Below, piece by piece: positions 17,827 through 27,918 of a stretch of DNA of 64,000 nucleotides. This DNA comes from Niabella aurantiaca DSM 17617. Its GTDB lineage: Bacteria; Bacteroidota; Bacteroidia; Chitinophagales; Chitinophagaceae. A model generated the notes under the pieces. The model was not told where the DNA came from. It made no database searches and was given only the letters and a program-made list of their open reading frames with translations. The DNA lies in contig NZ_KB893625.1 in the NCBI RefSeq assembly GCF_000374125.1, forward strand, positions 394,879-458,878. The letters run 5' to 3'. The position numbers and the translations under genes were made by a program. Position 1 is the first letter of the stretch, and the number at the start of each line of letters is the position of its first letter.

Positions 17827-19257
17827 ATGGAAATAATTCATGTGTCAGCGGAGTGTTATCCCATGGCGAAAGCGGGGGGATTGGGGGATGTTGTGGGCGC
17901 CCTGCCCAAGTACCAGAATGAACTGGGGCATATCGCCAAAGTGGTGATGCCCATGTACCGGACAAAGTTCCTCTATCAGAATGAATGGGAGCTGGTGCAT
18001 GAAGGGGGGCAGGCCCTGGGAAGCGAGTGGTTTAAATACAGTGTGATCAAGGAAAAAACGAATAAGCTGGGGTTTGATCTGTACTTGGTAGACATCAACG
18101 GAAAGCTGGACCGGGAACGGATCTATGGCTACGAAGATGATACGGAGCGCTTCCTCTGCTTTCAGCTGGCGGTTTGCGATTGGATCGGCCGCTGGCAGCA
18201 CCGGCCGGACATTATCCATTGTCATGATCATCATACCGGGCTGATCCCGTTCATGGCGCGGCATGCCTATGCCTTCCGCTATCAGCTTGGAAGTGTGCCT
18301 ACCGTATTCACCATACACAACGGCGAATACCAGGGGCAGTTCGGCTGGGATAAGCATTACTACCTGCCTGCCTACGATTCCTGGAACTGGGGATTGCTGG
18401 ATTGGGACGATGCCATTAATCCCATGGCCTCCGCCATCAAATGCGCCTGGAAAGTGACCACGGTAAGCCCCAGTTATATGGATGAGCTAAAGCATTCGGC
18501 AAACGGATTGCAGGATCTTTTTGAATATGAAAAAGGAAAGAGCATCGGCATCATCAACGGGATCGATACGGCTGTATGGGACCCGCAGACAGACGGCTTT
18601 ATTGTAAAGAACTATAACAATGAGCTGGTGGTACAGGGGAAGGACAAAAATAAAAAAGAGCTGGCCGCGCAGTTCGGACTGGATGCGGAAAAACCACTGA
18701 TCACTTTTATCGGCCGGCTTGTTGGAGAAAAGGCCGCCGATCTGCTGCCCGACGCCATCGGCCAGTCGATTTACCAGTACCAGGGCAAGGCCAACTTCCT
18801 GATCCTGGGCTCCGGTGATCCGGAGATCGAAAACCAGCTGGACCAGATGAAGCACCGGTTTAAAGGGTATTTCAATGCATACATCGGGTACAATGAGGGG
18901 CTAAGCCACCTGTTGTATGCAGGGTCCGATTTTTTGCTGATGCCCAGCCGTGTGGAACCCTGCGGGCTGAATCAGCTGTATGCATTGCGTTACGGCACCG
19001 TGCCGGTAGTGCGGAACATCGGCGGGCTGAAAGATACCGTTGTAGATTACGGCGATCCGGGCGGCTTTGGTATCAAAATGGAGCAGTCCAGTGTGGGGGA
19101 TATCGCTTACTCGGTTGGCAGGGCCATCGATCTGTACTCCAATAAACCGGATCTTTACAATACCATGCGTGGCAAAATGATGACCATTGATCATGGATGG
19201 GATATGTCCGCAAAACAGTACCTGCAGCTCTATGAATCGCTTCAGCCAGGGCAATAA
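17827..19257 (+). CDS. glgA: Glycogen synthase GlgA
   Basis: 476 residues from ATG 17827 (MEIIHVSAECYPMAKAGGLGD). An in-frame ATG at 17794 would add eleven residues before the conserved family start and is less likely. This is GT5, with ADP-glucose-binding KAGGLGD at 15-21, the acceptor-domain HCHDHHTG and TIHNGEYQG motifs, and in the C-terminal domain SRVEPCGLNQLYALRYGT with the E-x7-E pair. It elongates alpha-1,4-glucan from ADP-glucose in the cytoplasm. glgC follows by 68 bp in the same direction. Confidence 0.93.
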   Translation: MEIIHVSAECYPMAKAGGLGDVVGALPKYQNELGHIAKVVMPMYRTKFLYQNEWELVHEGGQALGSEWFKYSVIKEKTNKLGFDLYLVDINGKLDRERIYGYEDDTERFLCFQLAVCDWIGRWQHRPDIIHCHDHHTGLIPFMARHAYAFRYQLGSVPTVFTIHNGEYQGQFGWDKHYYLPAYDSWNWGLLDWDDAINPMASAIKCAWKVTTVSPSYMDELKHSANGLQDLFEYEKGKSIGIINGIDTAVWDPQTDGFIVKNYNNELVVQGKDKNKKELAAQFGLDAEKPLITFIGRLVGEKAADLLPDAIGQSIYQYQGKANFLILGSGDPEIENQLDQMKHRFKGYFNAYIGYNEGLSHLLYAGSDFLLMPSRVEPCGLNQLYALRYGTVPVVRNIGGLKDTVVDYGDPGGFGIKMEQSSVGDIAYSVGRAIDLYSNKPDLYNTMRGKMMTIDHGWDMSAKQYLQLYESLQPGQ

Positions 19258-19325
19258 AATAATAATACCGGTATTACCAATTCCTGTTTATATTTATAAC
19301 ACCAAGCAATTTTAAACTATTCTAT

Positions 19326-20606
19326 ATGTCCATTTCAAATCAGATTATTGCTATGATCTTAGGCGGAGGAGCAGGATCCAGACTGGCACCGTTAACCAGC
19401 ACCCGTTCTAAACCGGCTGTGCCCATTGCCGGAAAATACCGGCTGGTTGACATCCCGATCTCCAATTGCATCAACTCGGATATACACCGGATGTTTGTGC
19501 TGACCCAGTTTAACTCGGCTTCCCTGAACAGACATATTAAAAATACATACCGGTTCAGCGCCTTCAGCACGGCGTTTGTAGATATACTTGCTGCGGAACA
19601 AACGCCGGACAATCCTACCTGGTTCCAGGGTACGGCAGACGCGGTCCGTCAGAGCCTGCGGCACCTGGGGCCTTTTGCCAGCGACTATGTGCTGATCCTT
19701 TCCGGCGACCAGCTTTACCAGATGGATTTTAATAAAATGCTGCAGCAGCACAAAGAAAGCGGCGCGGAAATATCCATTGCCACCATACCGGTAGGCGACC
19801 GGGAGGCTCCGGAGTTCGGGATCTTAAAGACGGATGAAGAGAACTATATCAGTTCTTTTATAGAAAAACCATCAAAGGATATCCTGGCAGACTGGGAGAG
19901 CGATACCGGAGCGGCCATGCAGCAAAAAGGACGGAACTACCTGGCCTCAATGGGCATCTACATCTTTAACCGGAAGCTGCTCGAATCGCTGTTGTTGAAA
20001 AAGCATCCGGAAGCTACGGATTTCGGTAAGGAGATCATCCCGGCCTCCATCAGCGAATATAAAGTGGCCAGCTTTCAATATGAAGGCTACTGGACCGATA
20101 TCGGGAACATCTATTCCTTTTTTGAAGCCAACCTGGAACTGACCTCCGATATCCCGGAATTTAATCTTTTTGACAATACCAAGTCCATCTTCACCCGTCC
20201 CCGTATGCTGCCGCCGGCAAAGATCAGCGGCACCACGCTGGAGAAAACGGTCATTGCCGAGGGATGCATCATCAATGCATCGCGTATCGAACACAGTGTG
20301 ATCGGCATCCGCTCCCGTATCGGTTATGGATCAACCATCGTAAGCTGCTACATTATGGGAAGTGATTTTTATGAAACGATCGAGGACCTGAGCCGGGATC
20401 AGAACAAGGGGATCCCACCCATCGGTATCGGTAAGCGCTGCTACCTGCGTAATTGTATTATCGATAAGAACTGCCGTATCGGGGATGATGTGCGGCTGAA
20501 CGGCGGCACACATCTGGAGAATACAGATCATGAGCTCTATACGGTAAAAGACGGGATCATTGTGGTAAAAAAAGGAGCGGTGCTGCCCAGCGGCTTTGTA
20601 GTTTAA
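19326..20606 (+). CDS. glgC: Glucose-1-phosphate adenylyltransferase GlgC
   Basis: 426 residues. The N-terminal nucleotidyltransferase signature GGGAGSRLAPLTSTRSKPAVPIAGKYRLVD, the WFQGTADAVRQ motif, the catalytic LSGDQLYQMD aspartate and the glucose-1-phosphate loop FIEKP are present. A left-handed beta-helix hexapeptide domain follows at about 300-420 (CIINASRIEHSVIGIRSRI ...). It makes ADP-glucose for the GlgA product encoded just upstream. The length fits the family, and no defects are seen. Confidence 0.94.
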   Translation: MSISNQIIAMILGGGAGSRLAPLTSTRSKPAVPIAGKYRLVDIPISNCINSDIHRMFVLTQFNSASLNRHIKNTYRFSAFSTAFVDILAAEQTPDNPTWFQGTADAVRQSLRHLGPFASDYVLILSGDQLYQMDFNKMLQQHKESGAEISIATIPVGDREAPEFGILKTDEENYISSFIEKPSKDILADWESDTGAAMQQKGRNYLASMGIYIFNRKLLESLLLKKHPEATDFGKEIIPASISEYKVASFQYEGYWTDIGNIYSFFEANLELTSDIPEFNLFDNTKSIFTRPRMLPPAKISGTTLEKTVIAEGCIINASRIEHSVIGIRSRIGYGSTIVSCYIMGSDFYETIEDLSRDQNKGIPPIGIGKRCYLRNCIIDKNCRIGDDVRLNGGTHLENTDHELYTVKDGIIVVKKGAVLPSGFVV

Positions 20607-20851
20607 ACGATACAAATAATTTTAAATCAGTCCATTGAAGTTGTTTGCGTAGCGTGTTGCCTCTGTAAAAAATAGTTCCGGGACACCTGTTTTCTTTGGA
20701 CAGATACGGAGGAAGCGCATCATTACTTCAGTCATGGCGGAAAGATATTTACAGGGATGCTCCTGTAAACGGGGTTGTACCAAAAGACGATACCGGCCTT
20801 TGCTGCAACCCCTTCGTTAAAAATAAATTTTAATGTGTATTTAATACATAT
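20607..20851. other. Structured intergenic region between glgC and the SLC45-like transporter
   Basis: 245 bp without a gene. It contains two adjacent perfect stem-loops: TTTACAGG / CCTGTAAA (about 20752-20773) and GGGGTTG / CAACCCC (about 20775-20816). Neither has a T-run, so simple termination is unlikely. I recognise no riboswitch class here. Confidence 0.5.
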
Positions 20852-20859
20852 TAAATTTG
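20852..20859 (+). promoter_or_regulatory. Bacteroidota -7 promoter box for the SLC45-like transporter gene
   Basis: TAAATTTG matches TAnnTTTG exactly, 20 bp before the ATG at 20879. The -33 position holds only an imperfect ATTT. It predicts a very short leader. Confidence 0.6.
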
Positions 20860-20878
20860 CTGTTTAAATCCGGTTGCT

Positions 20879-22204
20879 ATGTCTGTTACAACAAATGATA
20901 CCAGGCCAAAACTATCCCTGGCAGAGATTATCAATATGAGCGTTGGGTTTTTCGGGATCCAGTTTGGTTGGGACCTGCAGCGTGCCAATATGGGAAGGAT
21001 TTACGAAAACCTGGGAGCGAACCCGGACCAGGTGCCCCTGCTGTTCCTGGCCGCACCGCTTACCGGTTTGCTGGTGCAGCCGGTCATCGGCTACCTGAGC
21101 GATAAGACCTGGCACCCCCGATGGGGCAGAAGGCGGCCTTATTTTATGATCGGCGCGTTGATCAGTTCGATCGCCCTTGTGTTTATGCCGCACAGCAGCG
21201 CTTTGTGGATGGCGGCGGGGCTGCTATGGGTGCTGGATGTTTTTGGCAATGTGGCAATGGAGCCCTTCCGGGCATTTGTGACCGATAAATTGCCGGACAG
21301 CCAGGTGAACCGGGGATTCATCATGCAGAGCCTCATGATCGGGCTTGGCGGGAGCATTGCCTCCGCACTGCCCTGGCTGATGAAAAATATATTCCATTTT
21401 CAGAATACAGCAGTACCCGGCGAAATACCGGAAAACGTGCAATGGTCCTTTTACCTGGGCGCCTTCTTCTTTCTGGCCGCTGTACTGTACACGGTGTTTA
21501 CTTCAAAAGAATACCCACCGCAGGATCCCGTAGAAAAAGAAACGACACAAGGAACCTCTAAAGGTTTTTGGGGAGGCTTTAATGAGATCATGCATGCGCT
21601 GGCAACGATGCCCCCCAAAATGAAAGTGATCTCGCTGGTGCAGTTTTTTACCTGGCCGGGCCTGTTCCTGATGTGGTTCTATTATACCACGGCTGTTGCG
21701 GTAAATGTATTTGGCGGCAGGGATGCCGGCGATCCTGTATATGCCGCCGGTGCGGATTTCGGCAGCCTTACGCTGGCCTATTATAGTGTGGTGACCTTCC
21801 TGTTTGCGCTGGTTTTACCGGCCATAGCAGACCGGCTGGGGAGAAAAGCCACGCACGCGCTGTGCCTGCTGGCAGGCGCGCTGGGGCTGATCAGCGTGGC
21901 CTGGGTCACCGACAAATACATGCTGTATGCCTGCATGACCGGTGTAGGCATTGCCTGGGCCAGCATTCTGAGCATGCCTTATGCAATGCTGAGCGGCGTA
22001 TTACCCAGGGATAAAGTAGGCATCTATATGGGGATCTTTAATTTTTTTATTGTGCTTCCCGAGATCATTGCTTCCCTGGGTTTTGGCTGGCTGATGCGCA
22101 ATGTACTGCATAACGACCGGTTGCTGGCGGTACAGGTAGGTGGCGGCTTAATGATCGTTGCGGCGGTTATTTGTTTTTTGTTTGTCAAAGAGCGGAAGGA
22201 TTAG
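20879..22204 (+). CDS. SLC45/GPH-type MFS transporter (maltose/sucrose class)
   Basis: 441 residues, 12 membrane helices. The helix-1 signature FFGIQFGWDLQRANMGRIYENLGA and the loop GYLSDKTWHPRWGRRRPYF (the RWGRRRP motif) are characteristic of the sucrose/maltose symporters of the SLC45 branch found in Bacteroidota starch clusters. It imports an alpha-glucoside, probably maltose or another malto-oligosaccharide, into the cytoplasm. The gene 106 bp downstream encodes a periplasmic cyclomaltodextrinase-like GH13 enzyme, supporting a maltodextrin role. Confidence 0.88.
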   Translation: MSVTTNDTRPKLSLAEIINMSVGFFGIQFGWDLQRANMGRIYENLGANPDQVPLLFLAAPLTGLLVQPVIGYLSDKTWHPRWGRRRPYFMIGALISSIALVFMPHSSALWMAAGLLWVLDVFGNVAMEPFRAFVTDKLPDSQVNRGFIMQSLMIGLGGSIASALPWLMKNIFHFQNTAVPGEIPENVQWSFYLGAFFFLAAVLYTVFTSKEYPPQDPVEKETTQGTSKGFWGGFNEIMHALATMPPKMKVISLVQFFTWPGLFLMWFYYTTAVAVNVFGGRDAGDPVYAAGADFGSLTLAYYSVVTFLFALVLPAIADRLGRKATHALCLLAGALGLISVAWVTDKYMLYACMTGVGIAWASILSMPYAMLSGVLPRDKVGIYMGIFNFFIVLPEIIASLGFGWLMRNVLHNDRLLAVQVGGGLMIVAAVICFLFVKERKD

Positions 22205-22309
22205 GGGTTTGAAGTTTCAGGTTGGATCCGTTGTTGGATACCCGGTGGACGGTTTTCATGCCAGTACATTTCACTTTTCAATAATGACATTTCATAAAGA
22301 TAAACGATA

Positions 22310-24145
22310 ATGAAAAAGCTGGTTTTATTCCTTTGTATGAGCATGATGCTCCGGTTCGCCGATGCACAGTATGAACTTTACCCTACCAACTGGTGGGTGC
22401 ATATGAAATGGAACAAGGTACAGGTGCTGGTGCGGGCAGCGGGTAAAGACCTGAAAGCACAAAAAGCTTCGGTTCAATATCCCGGTGTGAAGCTGGAAAA
22501 AATTTCACGGTTCGAAAACCCGCACTATATGGCGTTGGACCTCGTGATCAGTCCGGAAGCACGCCCGGGTGTTGTAAAAATAAAGATCGGTAATGATGTC
22601 GTGTTGTGGCCGCTGGATCGCCGCCGCCCGGGCAACGGTACCGCTTTTGCAAACGGGGCTACTTCGGCTGACCTGATCTACCTGATCATGCCGGACCGCT
22701 TCAGTAACGGGGATCCGTCGAATGACCGGGTGGCGGGGATGCGGGATCAATCGCTGAACCGGGATTCGGTTTTTGAGCGGCATGGGGGCGACCTGAAAGG
22801 GGTAGAGGATCACCTGGATTATTTAAAGGACCTGGGGGTGACGGCGATCTGGCTGAACCCTGTCATCGAAAACGATATGCCCAACCGTACAGAGCATGGC
22901 TATGCATTTACCAACCATTATAAAATTGACCCCCGGATCGGCGGTGCTGCTGCCTATAAGGAACTGGTCGGTGCCGCGCATGCAAAAGGGATGAAAATGA
23001 TCCAGGATGCCGTGTACAATCATACCGGTCTGGAGCACGTATTGTTTCGCGATCAGCCGGACAGCAGCTGGTTTCATCGCTGGCCAACGTTTACCCAAAC
23101 CAATTATAAGGATCAGGCGGTATTTGATCCTTACGGTTCCCGGGCCGATAAGAAAATAATGGAGGATGGCTGGTTTGTTCCTTCTATGCCGGACTGGGAT
23201 CAAAGCAACCCGTTTGTGCAGACCTTTTTGATACAACATGCATTATGGTGCGTGGAGGAATTTGGTATCGATGGCTGGCGGGTGGATACCTACGCCTATA
23301 ATGATCTCCGGTTTATGAACCGGTGCAACCAGGCATTGTATGACGAGTATCCCCGCATCAGTATTTTCGGCGAAACCTGGGTGCACGGTGTGCCCAACCA
23401 GAGCTATTTCTGTCAGAACAACTATTCCATCCCTTTTAAAAGCAACCTGCAGGCAACCACCGATTTTCAGACCCTGTTTTACGGCATCATCCCTGCGGTG
23501 ACCCAACCTTTCGGCTGGACGGAGGGCGTGAATAAGCTGTACACCACGCTGGCGCAGGATTTTGTGTATAAGGACCCGATGCGCCAGGTGATCTTCCTGG
23601 ACAATCATGACCTCGCCCGTTTTTATTCTGTTGTTAATGAAGATACGGCCAAATATAAGCTGGCCTTTGCCTGGCTGCTTACCGGAAGAGGCATTCCACA
23701 GATGTATTATGGCAGCGAGATCCTGATGGCGGGCACTACTTCACCCAATGATGGATACGTACGGCTTGATTTTCCCGGTGGATGGAAAAGCGACGCGCAG
23801 AATAAATTTACAGCGGCGGGGCGTACGGAAAAAGAAAATGCAGTATTCAATTATATCCGGGCACTGGCTCAATACCGGAAGCGTTCCTCTGCTATTGCCG
23901 GCGGAAAGCTGTTGCAGTTTGCTCCCTACGACGGCATATACGTTTATTTCCGTTATGATGCACAGCAAACCATCATGTGCGCGATGAATACGAACAGCAA
24001 GCCGGTAACCATTGCTACCGGCCGCTTTTCGGAAATATTGCAAAAGTTTTCGGAAGGCGTTGATGTTGTCAGCGGCAACAGGATCCCGCTAACGGATTCC
24101 CTGACCCTGAACCCGGTGTCGAACCGGGTGCTGGAACTGCGGTAG
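22310..24145 (+). CDS. Periplasmic cyclomaltodextrinase/neopullulanase (GH13, SusA-like)
   Basis: 611 residues with a Sec signal peptide (MKKLVLFLCMSMMLRFADAQ). The N-terminal Ig-like cyclomaltodextrinase domain (about 21-115) precedes the GH13 barrel with all conserved regions: QDAVYNHTG, DGWRVDTYAYND (nucleophile Asp326), GETWV (acid/base Glu355) and DNHDLARF (Asp434). A C-terminal beta domain follows. It would cut cyclodextrins, pullulan or maltodextrins in the periplasm to feed the upstream transporter. Monocistronic or cotranscribed with that transporter (106-bp gap). Confidence 0.91.
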   Translation: MKKLVLFLCMSMMLRFADAQYELYPTNWWVHMKWNKVQVLVRAAGKDLKAQKASVQYPGVKLEKISRFENPHYMALDLVISPEARPGVVKIKIGNDVVLWPLDRRRPGNGTAFANGATSADLIYLIMPDRFSNGDPSNDRVAGMRDQSLNRDSVFERHGGDLKGVEDHLDYLKDLGVTAIWLNPVIENDMPNRTEHGYAFTNHYKIDPRIGGAAAYKELVGAAHAKGMKMIQDAVYNHTGLEHVLFRDQPDSSWFHRWPTFTQTNYKDQAVFDPYGSRADKKIMEDGWFVPSMPDWDQSNPFVQTFLIQHALWCVEEFGIDGWRVDTYAYNDLRFMNRCNQALYDEYPRISIFGETWVHGVPNQSYFCQNNYSIPFKSNLQATTDFQTLFYGIIPAVTQPFGWTEGVNKLYTTLAQDFVYKDPMRQVIFLDNHDLARFYSVVNEDTAKYKLAFAWLLTGRGIPQMYYGSEILMAGTTSPNDGYVRLDFPGGWKSDAQNKFTAAGRTEKENAVFNYIRALAQYRKRSSAIAGGKLLQFAPYDGIYVYFRYDAQQTIMCAMNTNSKPVTIATGRFSEILQKFSEGVDVVSGNRIPLTDSLTLNPVSNRVLELR

Positions 24146-24335
24146 CTTTGCACGCGTAAAGTCCCGGTTTATATCCGGTGGTATAGACCATTGGCACGAT
24201 CGGGGAGGGCGATTTATGAAATTAAACGGGCCTGTCTCTTTTACATTCCCCTAAACGAGCGGTTAAAATATCGATCTGCTATTGAGGCCCTGCTGTTCAT
24301 TTCCAAATTTTCACATTTCCACATTTCTACATTTT
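24146..24335. repeat. Intergenic low-complexity tract
   Basis: The segment 24296-24343 is a run of variants of the word CACATTTCCA (ATTTCCAAATTTTCACATTTCC...). No gene, hairpin or promoter was recognised. It lies between convergent units and belongs to the degenerate word-repeat class found in other gaps of this window. Confidence 0.55.
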
Positions 24336-25088
24336 CTAAAGAAACGTCTGCCAAATAGTCGGTTGCAGGTATTTAGCTCCATCTTTTCCCCAGGACTTGC
24401 TCAGTTCCGTGAGTGCCTGCATGATCTCGGTATCCGTTTTCTTTTTGCCCTTTGCAGGAGGCGCGATGTTGCCGGTGGTAAGGGTTATGGAGCTGGCCAC
24501 CCAGCTTGTGTACAGGCGGGGCACGGTTACACCCAGGATCATTCCCGGTAGCCCGTGTAATCCCATGGGGCCGCCGCTTACGGTGATCTCATCTGTATAA
24601 TAGGCGAAAACATAAACGCTGTCGAACAGGATGGCGGTGGCTTTCCGGCAATTGAAACCTGCAATAATGCGCTGGTCATTGGGGCTGATCTTCCATTGGA
24701 TGGCAGCCAGGGCACCGGATATCAGATAGTTATCGTCGATGACCTTTAAATTGGTAAAGGTATTTTGGGCGTAGTTGTTATACCAGATATTGTCTTCCTG
24801 CCCGCGGGAGAACCACATCGGCATTTTCTGCTTGTCGGCCGTACGGGTAAATTTATACAGCCCGGCCTCCTCATTAAACTGGTAGGTATAATAATTTAAG
24901 CTGAACTGGGGGATCTTGTCTTTTAGCTGCGCCCAAAAACCGTTGTCATCCTGATCGGTTTCAAAACGGCTCATTTCCTTTTTCTGGTTTTTTCTAACCT
25001 CGTATTCGATCGTTCCGCTGGTGATGAATTTTTGAGCCGTTGCGTCCAGCACGATCAACAGGGAGCACAGAAATAATAGCTTTTTCAT
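24336..25088 (-). CDS. GLPGLI family secreted protein
   Basis: 250 residues. The signal peptide is MKKLLFLCSLLIVLDATAQ, followed by the GLPGLI-family core, with the family hallmark present as GLHGLPGMILGVTVPR. The early ITSGTIEYEVRKNQK and NCRKATAILFDSVYVFAYYTDEI blocks also match the family. The function is unknown; such genes usually sit next to TonB-dependent or CarboxypepD-regulated barrel genes, and here one lies 13 bp upstream in the same operon. Probably periplasmic. Confidence 0.86.
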   Translation of the reverse strand: MKKLLFLCSLLIVLDATAQKFITSGTIEYEVRKNQKKEMSRFETDQDDNGFWAQLKDKIPQFSLNYYTYQFNEEAGLYKFTRTADKQKMPMWFSRGQEDNIWYNNYAQNTFTNLKVIDDNYLISGALAAIQWKISPNDQRIIAGFNCRKATAILFDSVYVFAYYTDEITVSGGPMGLHGLPGMILGVTVPRLYTSWVASSITLTTGNIAPPAKGKKKTDTEIMQALTELSKSWGKDGAKYLQPTIWQTFL

Positions 25089-25101
25089 TTTTTGTGTTTC
25101 A

Positions 25102-27918
25102 TTATTTTGATGCCGGTGCAGGAGCGCTGCCGGATTTGGTAATATTCCAGATAAACGATACCATCCAGAACCGTTTTAACACCGTGCGATAAGACTCGGT
25201 AAAGCTGGATGACGAGAAATTCCTGTTGTAGCTTCTGCTCTGGTTCAGGATATCATATACAGCGGCCCTTGCTTCAAATTTGTTTTTAGCAAATTTTTTG
25301 GTAAGGTTGGCGTTCCATTTTATATAGTCATTATTGCCGGGATATTTGGGATCTTTCTGTTGGAAATAGGCATCCATATCGGTGCTGAGGTCCAGGTTTT
25401 TTACAATGGTCCACCTTCCTGAAATATATCCGCCGCTGGTCCAGTAATGGATGTTGGAAGCCTCGTTTGCGGAGCTTACCGAGGTATTATAGCCCACCCT
25501 TGGGTTGATCCGGAAATCATATTTCTCGTCCTTGTTTTTGGATACAGAGAACTCAAAATTATAGCTCCGGGTATTGGTGGTGTTTTTGGTGGGTTCCCCG
25601 GTGAGGCCGGCTGCTGCGAAGTCTACATTTTGTGCCAGCCGGAACTGCGGTCCGAAGCCGAGAAAGATATTGGGGCCTCTGAGTTTTATATTATAATCCA
25701 GGTTAGCGCTGAAATCATAGATGCCATTGGAATTTACCGTCTGGTAAGTACGTATGGAGTCTTTAAACCGGCTCAGATCCACAAAGGCATTTCTTGTGAA
25801 ATTATAACGGGCACTTGCCCAGATCCCTCTTTCCTTCAGCATTTTCCAGGAGTTGTACCAGAGGCTGAAGCCATGGCGGAATGAGGGGATCAGGTCCGGG
25901 TTCCCGATCCGCTGGTTCAGCGGGTCCGTATTGTCGCGTACCGGCTGCAGCTGTTCCAGGGAAGGCTCATTGGTTGCGCCATAATAGTTGAGGTAGAGGT
26001 TCTCGGAAGGCCGGATCTTATAATTGAAACTGGCGCGCGGGTAATAGTTTATAAAATGATATTTCCGCTCCGCATCCAGCGTCCGGTCCAGCTGCTCATA
26101 GCTGGTAAAACCGGTGGTGGTACCAAAAGAGAAGTTGTATTTCTTTTTGGTTAGCCGGAAGTTCAGCCCCGGGCTGTTTGAAAGCGTATTATAAACGAAA
26201 TCGTTGCTGAGCGAATCGATCTGGTTGGTGTAAGCGCCACCTGCGTTGGCATTTACGATCCGGTCATTTGTACGGTTATTGATGCCCAGGGCATAGCTCA
26301 GTTCGAGGTAAGCATCCTTCATCAGCGGTTCGGTGTAGGCTATTTTTGTATTCAGGTTGCTGGACTCGTTATTGCTCAGCGTGCGCTGGTCAATGATCTT
26401 TTGCCCGGTAGAATCCCCGTTGGTAAAATAGTCTACGTCGGAGAACTGCAAACCGTCTGTTTTTGCTTTATTATAGGCAAAGGAGGTGTTGATGGAAAGG
26501 GTGCGGGATGGCTTTTTGAATTTATGCATCCACAGCAGGCTGGTATTGAAATTGCTCCGGTCGCTCTCCGATGTTCCATGACTTTTGTTGGTATTCAGGA
26601 ACCGGCCCAGGGTATCGGTGTATTCCGTATGGCCGGAATAATCCGAACTGGAATTGTTTTGATTGCCCCGTGCGATCCATTTCAGCGTGTTGGCCGAATC
26701 CAGCTTTATTTCATAGGTAAGATTGATATTCTGTTTAAAGGAGGAGCTATAGGAGTTCCGCTCGTTGTTGACCAGCCAGGTGGTATCGCGCCCGTTCAGG
26801 TTGATGAAATTTCGGGAAAAACTGCGGTTGTATGCCGGCGCGTTGATCTTGGTGAATTTGTACCCGGCATTCAGGCTGTGTTTGTCCTGGTTAAATTTAT
26901 TGCTGTAGTGGAAGCCCCCGTTCCAGTTGGTAGGAATGCCATCGCTTGAGTTATAGTCATCTCCCCCGGAGTAGAACATGATGGATCCATCCCCGCTCAT
27001 TTCGATATTGTCGCCACTGCCGCCGTATTTATTCCGGTCGTCCCAGTTCAGGTTGAGCGTACCGGTATTGCTCATAATGCCGTAGGCGGCAATTTTGCGT
27101 TTGCCTTTAAAGGCATTGATCATTGCCGCGTTGTTGAATTTGTTCCCGGTACCGGGGTCCTCGTTCCTGCCCAGGCCGCCACCGGCTTCAATTTTACCAA
27201 AATAGCCCTTCTTCTTGTCTTCCTTCAGTTTCAGGTTGATGGTTTTTTCCCGTACACCGTCATCAATGCCGGTAAATGTGGCCTGGTCGCTTTTTTTATC
27301 ATAGACCTCCACTTCCTTTACAATATCTGCACGCAGGTTTTTAGTGGCAATGCCGGGGTCATTTCCAAAAAATTCCTCTCCATCCACCAGCACGTTTTTC
27401 ACGGTTTCACCCATCGCTTTTATCTGTCCGTTCCGGTCTACCTGTATCCCCGGCAGTTTACGCAGCAGCTCCTCTACGTTGGCGCCCTCCCGCACCTTAA
27501 AGCTGTCGGCCGTATATACCGTGGTATCGCCTTTGATGCGGATGGCCGATCCGCTTTTGACCACAACGTTCTCAAGCATCTTGAGTTTGGAGAAGAGCTG
27601 GATCGTTCCCAGGTCAAGCGGGGCCTGCGCCTGCAGGGTTATATTGTCAAAGTAATCTGCAAAATAGGGATGGGTGACCATCACGATGTATTTCCCGGTA
27701 TCAAGGCCGGAGATCTGGAAATTCCCCTGTTTTGAAGTTCTTGTAAATTTAATGAGCGTTGAATCTTTTTGACTGAGCAGGGATACCAGGGCATTGGTCA
27801 GGTCCCGCTGTTCAGTGGTGTCGGCCAGCTGGCCTTTGATGGCTCCGCCTGTTTGAGCATTTGCTGCCTGGTAAAGCGTGGCAAACAGTGCAAGCAGAAC
27901 GAGTAGTTTAAATCTCAT
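25102..27918 (-). CDS. TonB-dependent outer-membrane beta-barrel protein (CarboxypepD_reg-like N-terminus)
   Basis: 938 residues. A signal peptide (to about 21) precedes a carboxypeptidase-regulatory-like beta-sandwich (about 28-110, GAIKGQLADTTEQRDLTNALVSLL) and a plug domain (about 120-225: GDTTVYTADSFKVREGANVEELLRKLPGIQVD). A large beta-barrel follows, ending in an aromatic-rich strand (FWMVSFIWNI). This resembles the outer_membrane_beta-barrel family rather than SusC. The ligand is unknown; with its GLPGLI partner, peptide or metal handling is possible, but there is no direct evidence. It is first gene of the operon. Confidence 0.88.
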   Translation of the reverse strand: MRFKLLVLLALFATLYQAANAQTGGAIKGQLADTTEQRDLTNALVSLLSQKDSTLIKFTRTSKQGNFQISGLDTGKYIVMVTHPYFADYFDNITLQAQAPLDLGTIQLFSKLKMLENVVVKSGSAIRIKGDTTVYTADSFKVREGANVEELLRKLPGIQVDRNGQIKAMGETVKNVLVDGEEFFGNDPGIATKNLRADIVKEVEVYDKKSDQATFTGIDDGVREKTINLKLKEDKKKGYFGKIEAGGGLGRNEDPGTGNKFNNAAMINAFKGKRKIAAYGIMSNTGTLNLNWDDRNKYGGSGDNIEMSGDGSIMFYSGGDDYNSSDGIPTNWNGGFHYSNKFNQDKHSLNAGYKFTKINAPAYNRSFSRNFINLNGRDTTWLVNNERNSYSSSFKQNINLTYEIKLDSANTLKWIARGNQNNSSSDYSGHTEYTDTLGRFLNTNKSHGTSESDRSNFNTSLLWMHKFKKPSRTLSINTSFAYNKAKTDGLQFSDVDYFTNGDSTGQKIIDQRTLSNNESSNLNTKIAYTEPLMKDAYLELSYALGINNRTNDRIVNANAGGAYTNQIDSLSNDFVYNTLSNSPGLNFRLTKKKYNFSFGTTTGFTSYEQLDRTLDAERKYHFINYYPRASFNYKIRPSENLYLNYYGATNEPSLEQLQPVRDNTDPLNQRIGNPDLIPSFRHGFSLWYNSWKMLKERGIWASARYNFTRNAFVDLSRFKDSIRTYQTVNSNGIYDFSANLDYNIKLRGPNIFLGFGPQFRLAQNVDFAAAGLTGEPTKNTTNTRSYNFEFSVSKNKDEKYDFRINPRVGYNTSVSSANEASNIHYWTSGGYISGRWTIVKNLDLSTDMDAYFQQKDPKYPGNNDYIKWNANLTKKFAKNKFEARAAVYDILNQSRSYNRNFSSSSFTESYRTVLKRFWMVSFIWNITKSGSAPAPASK

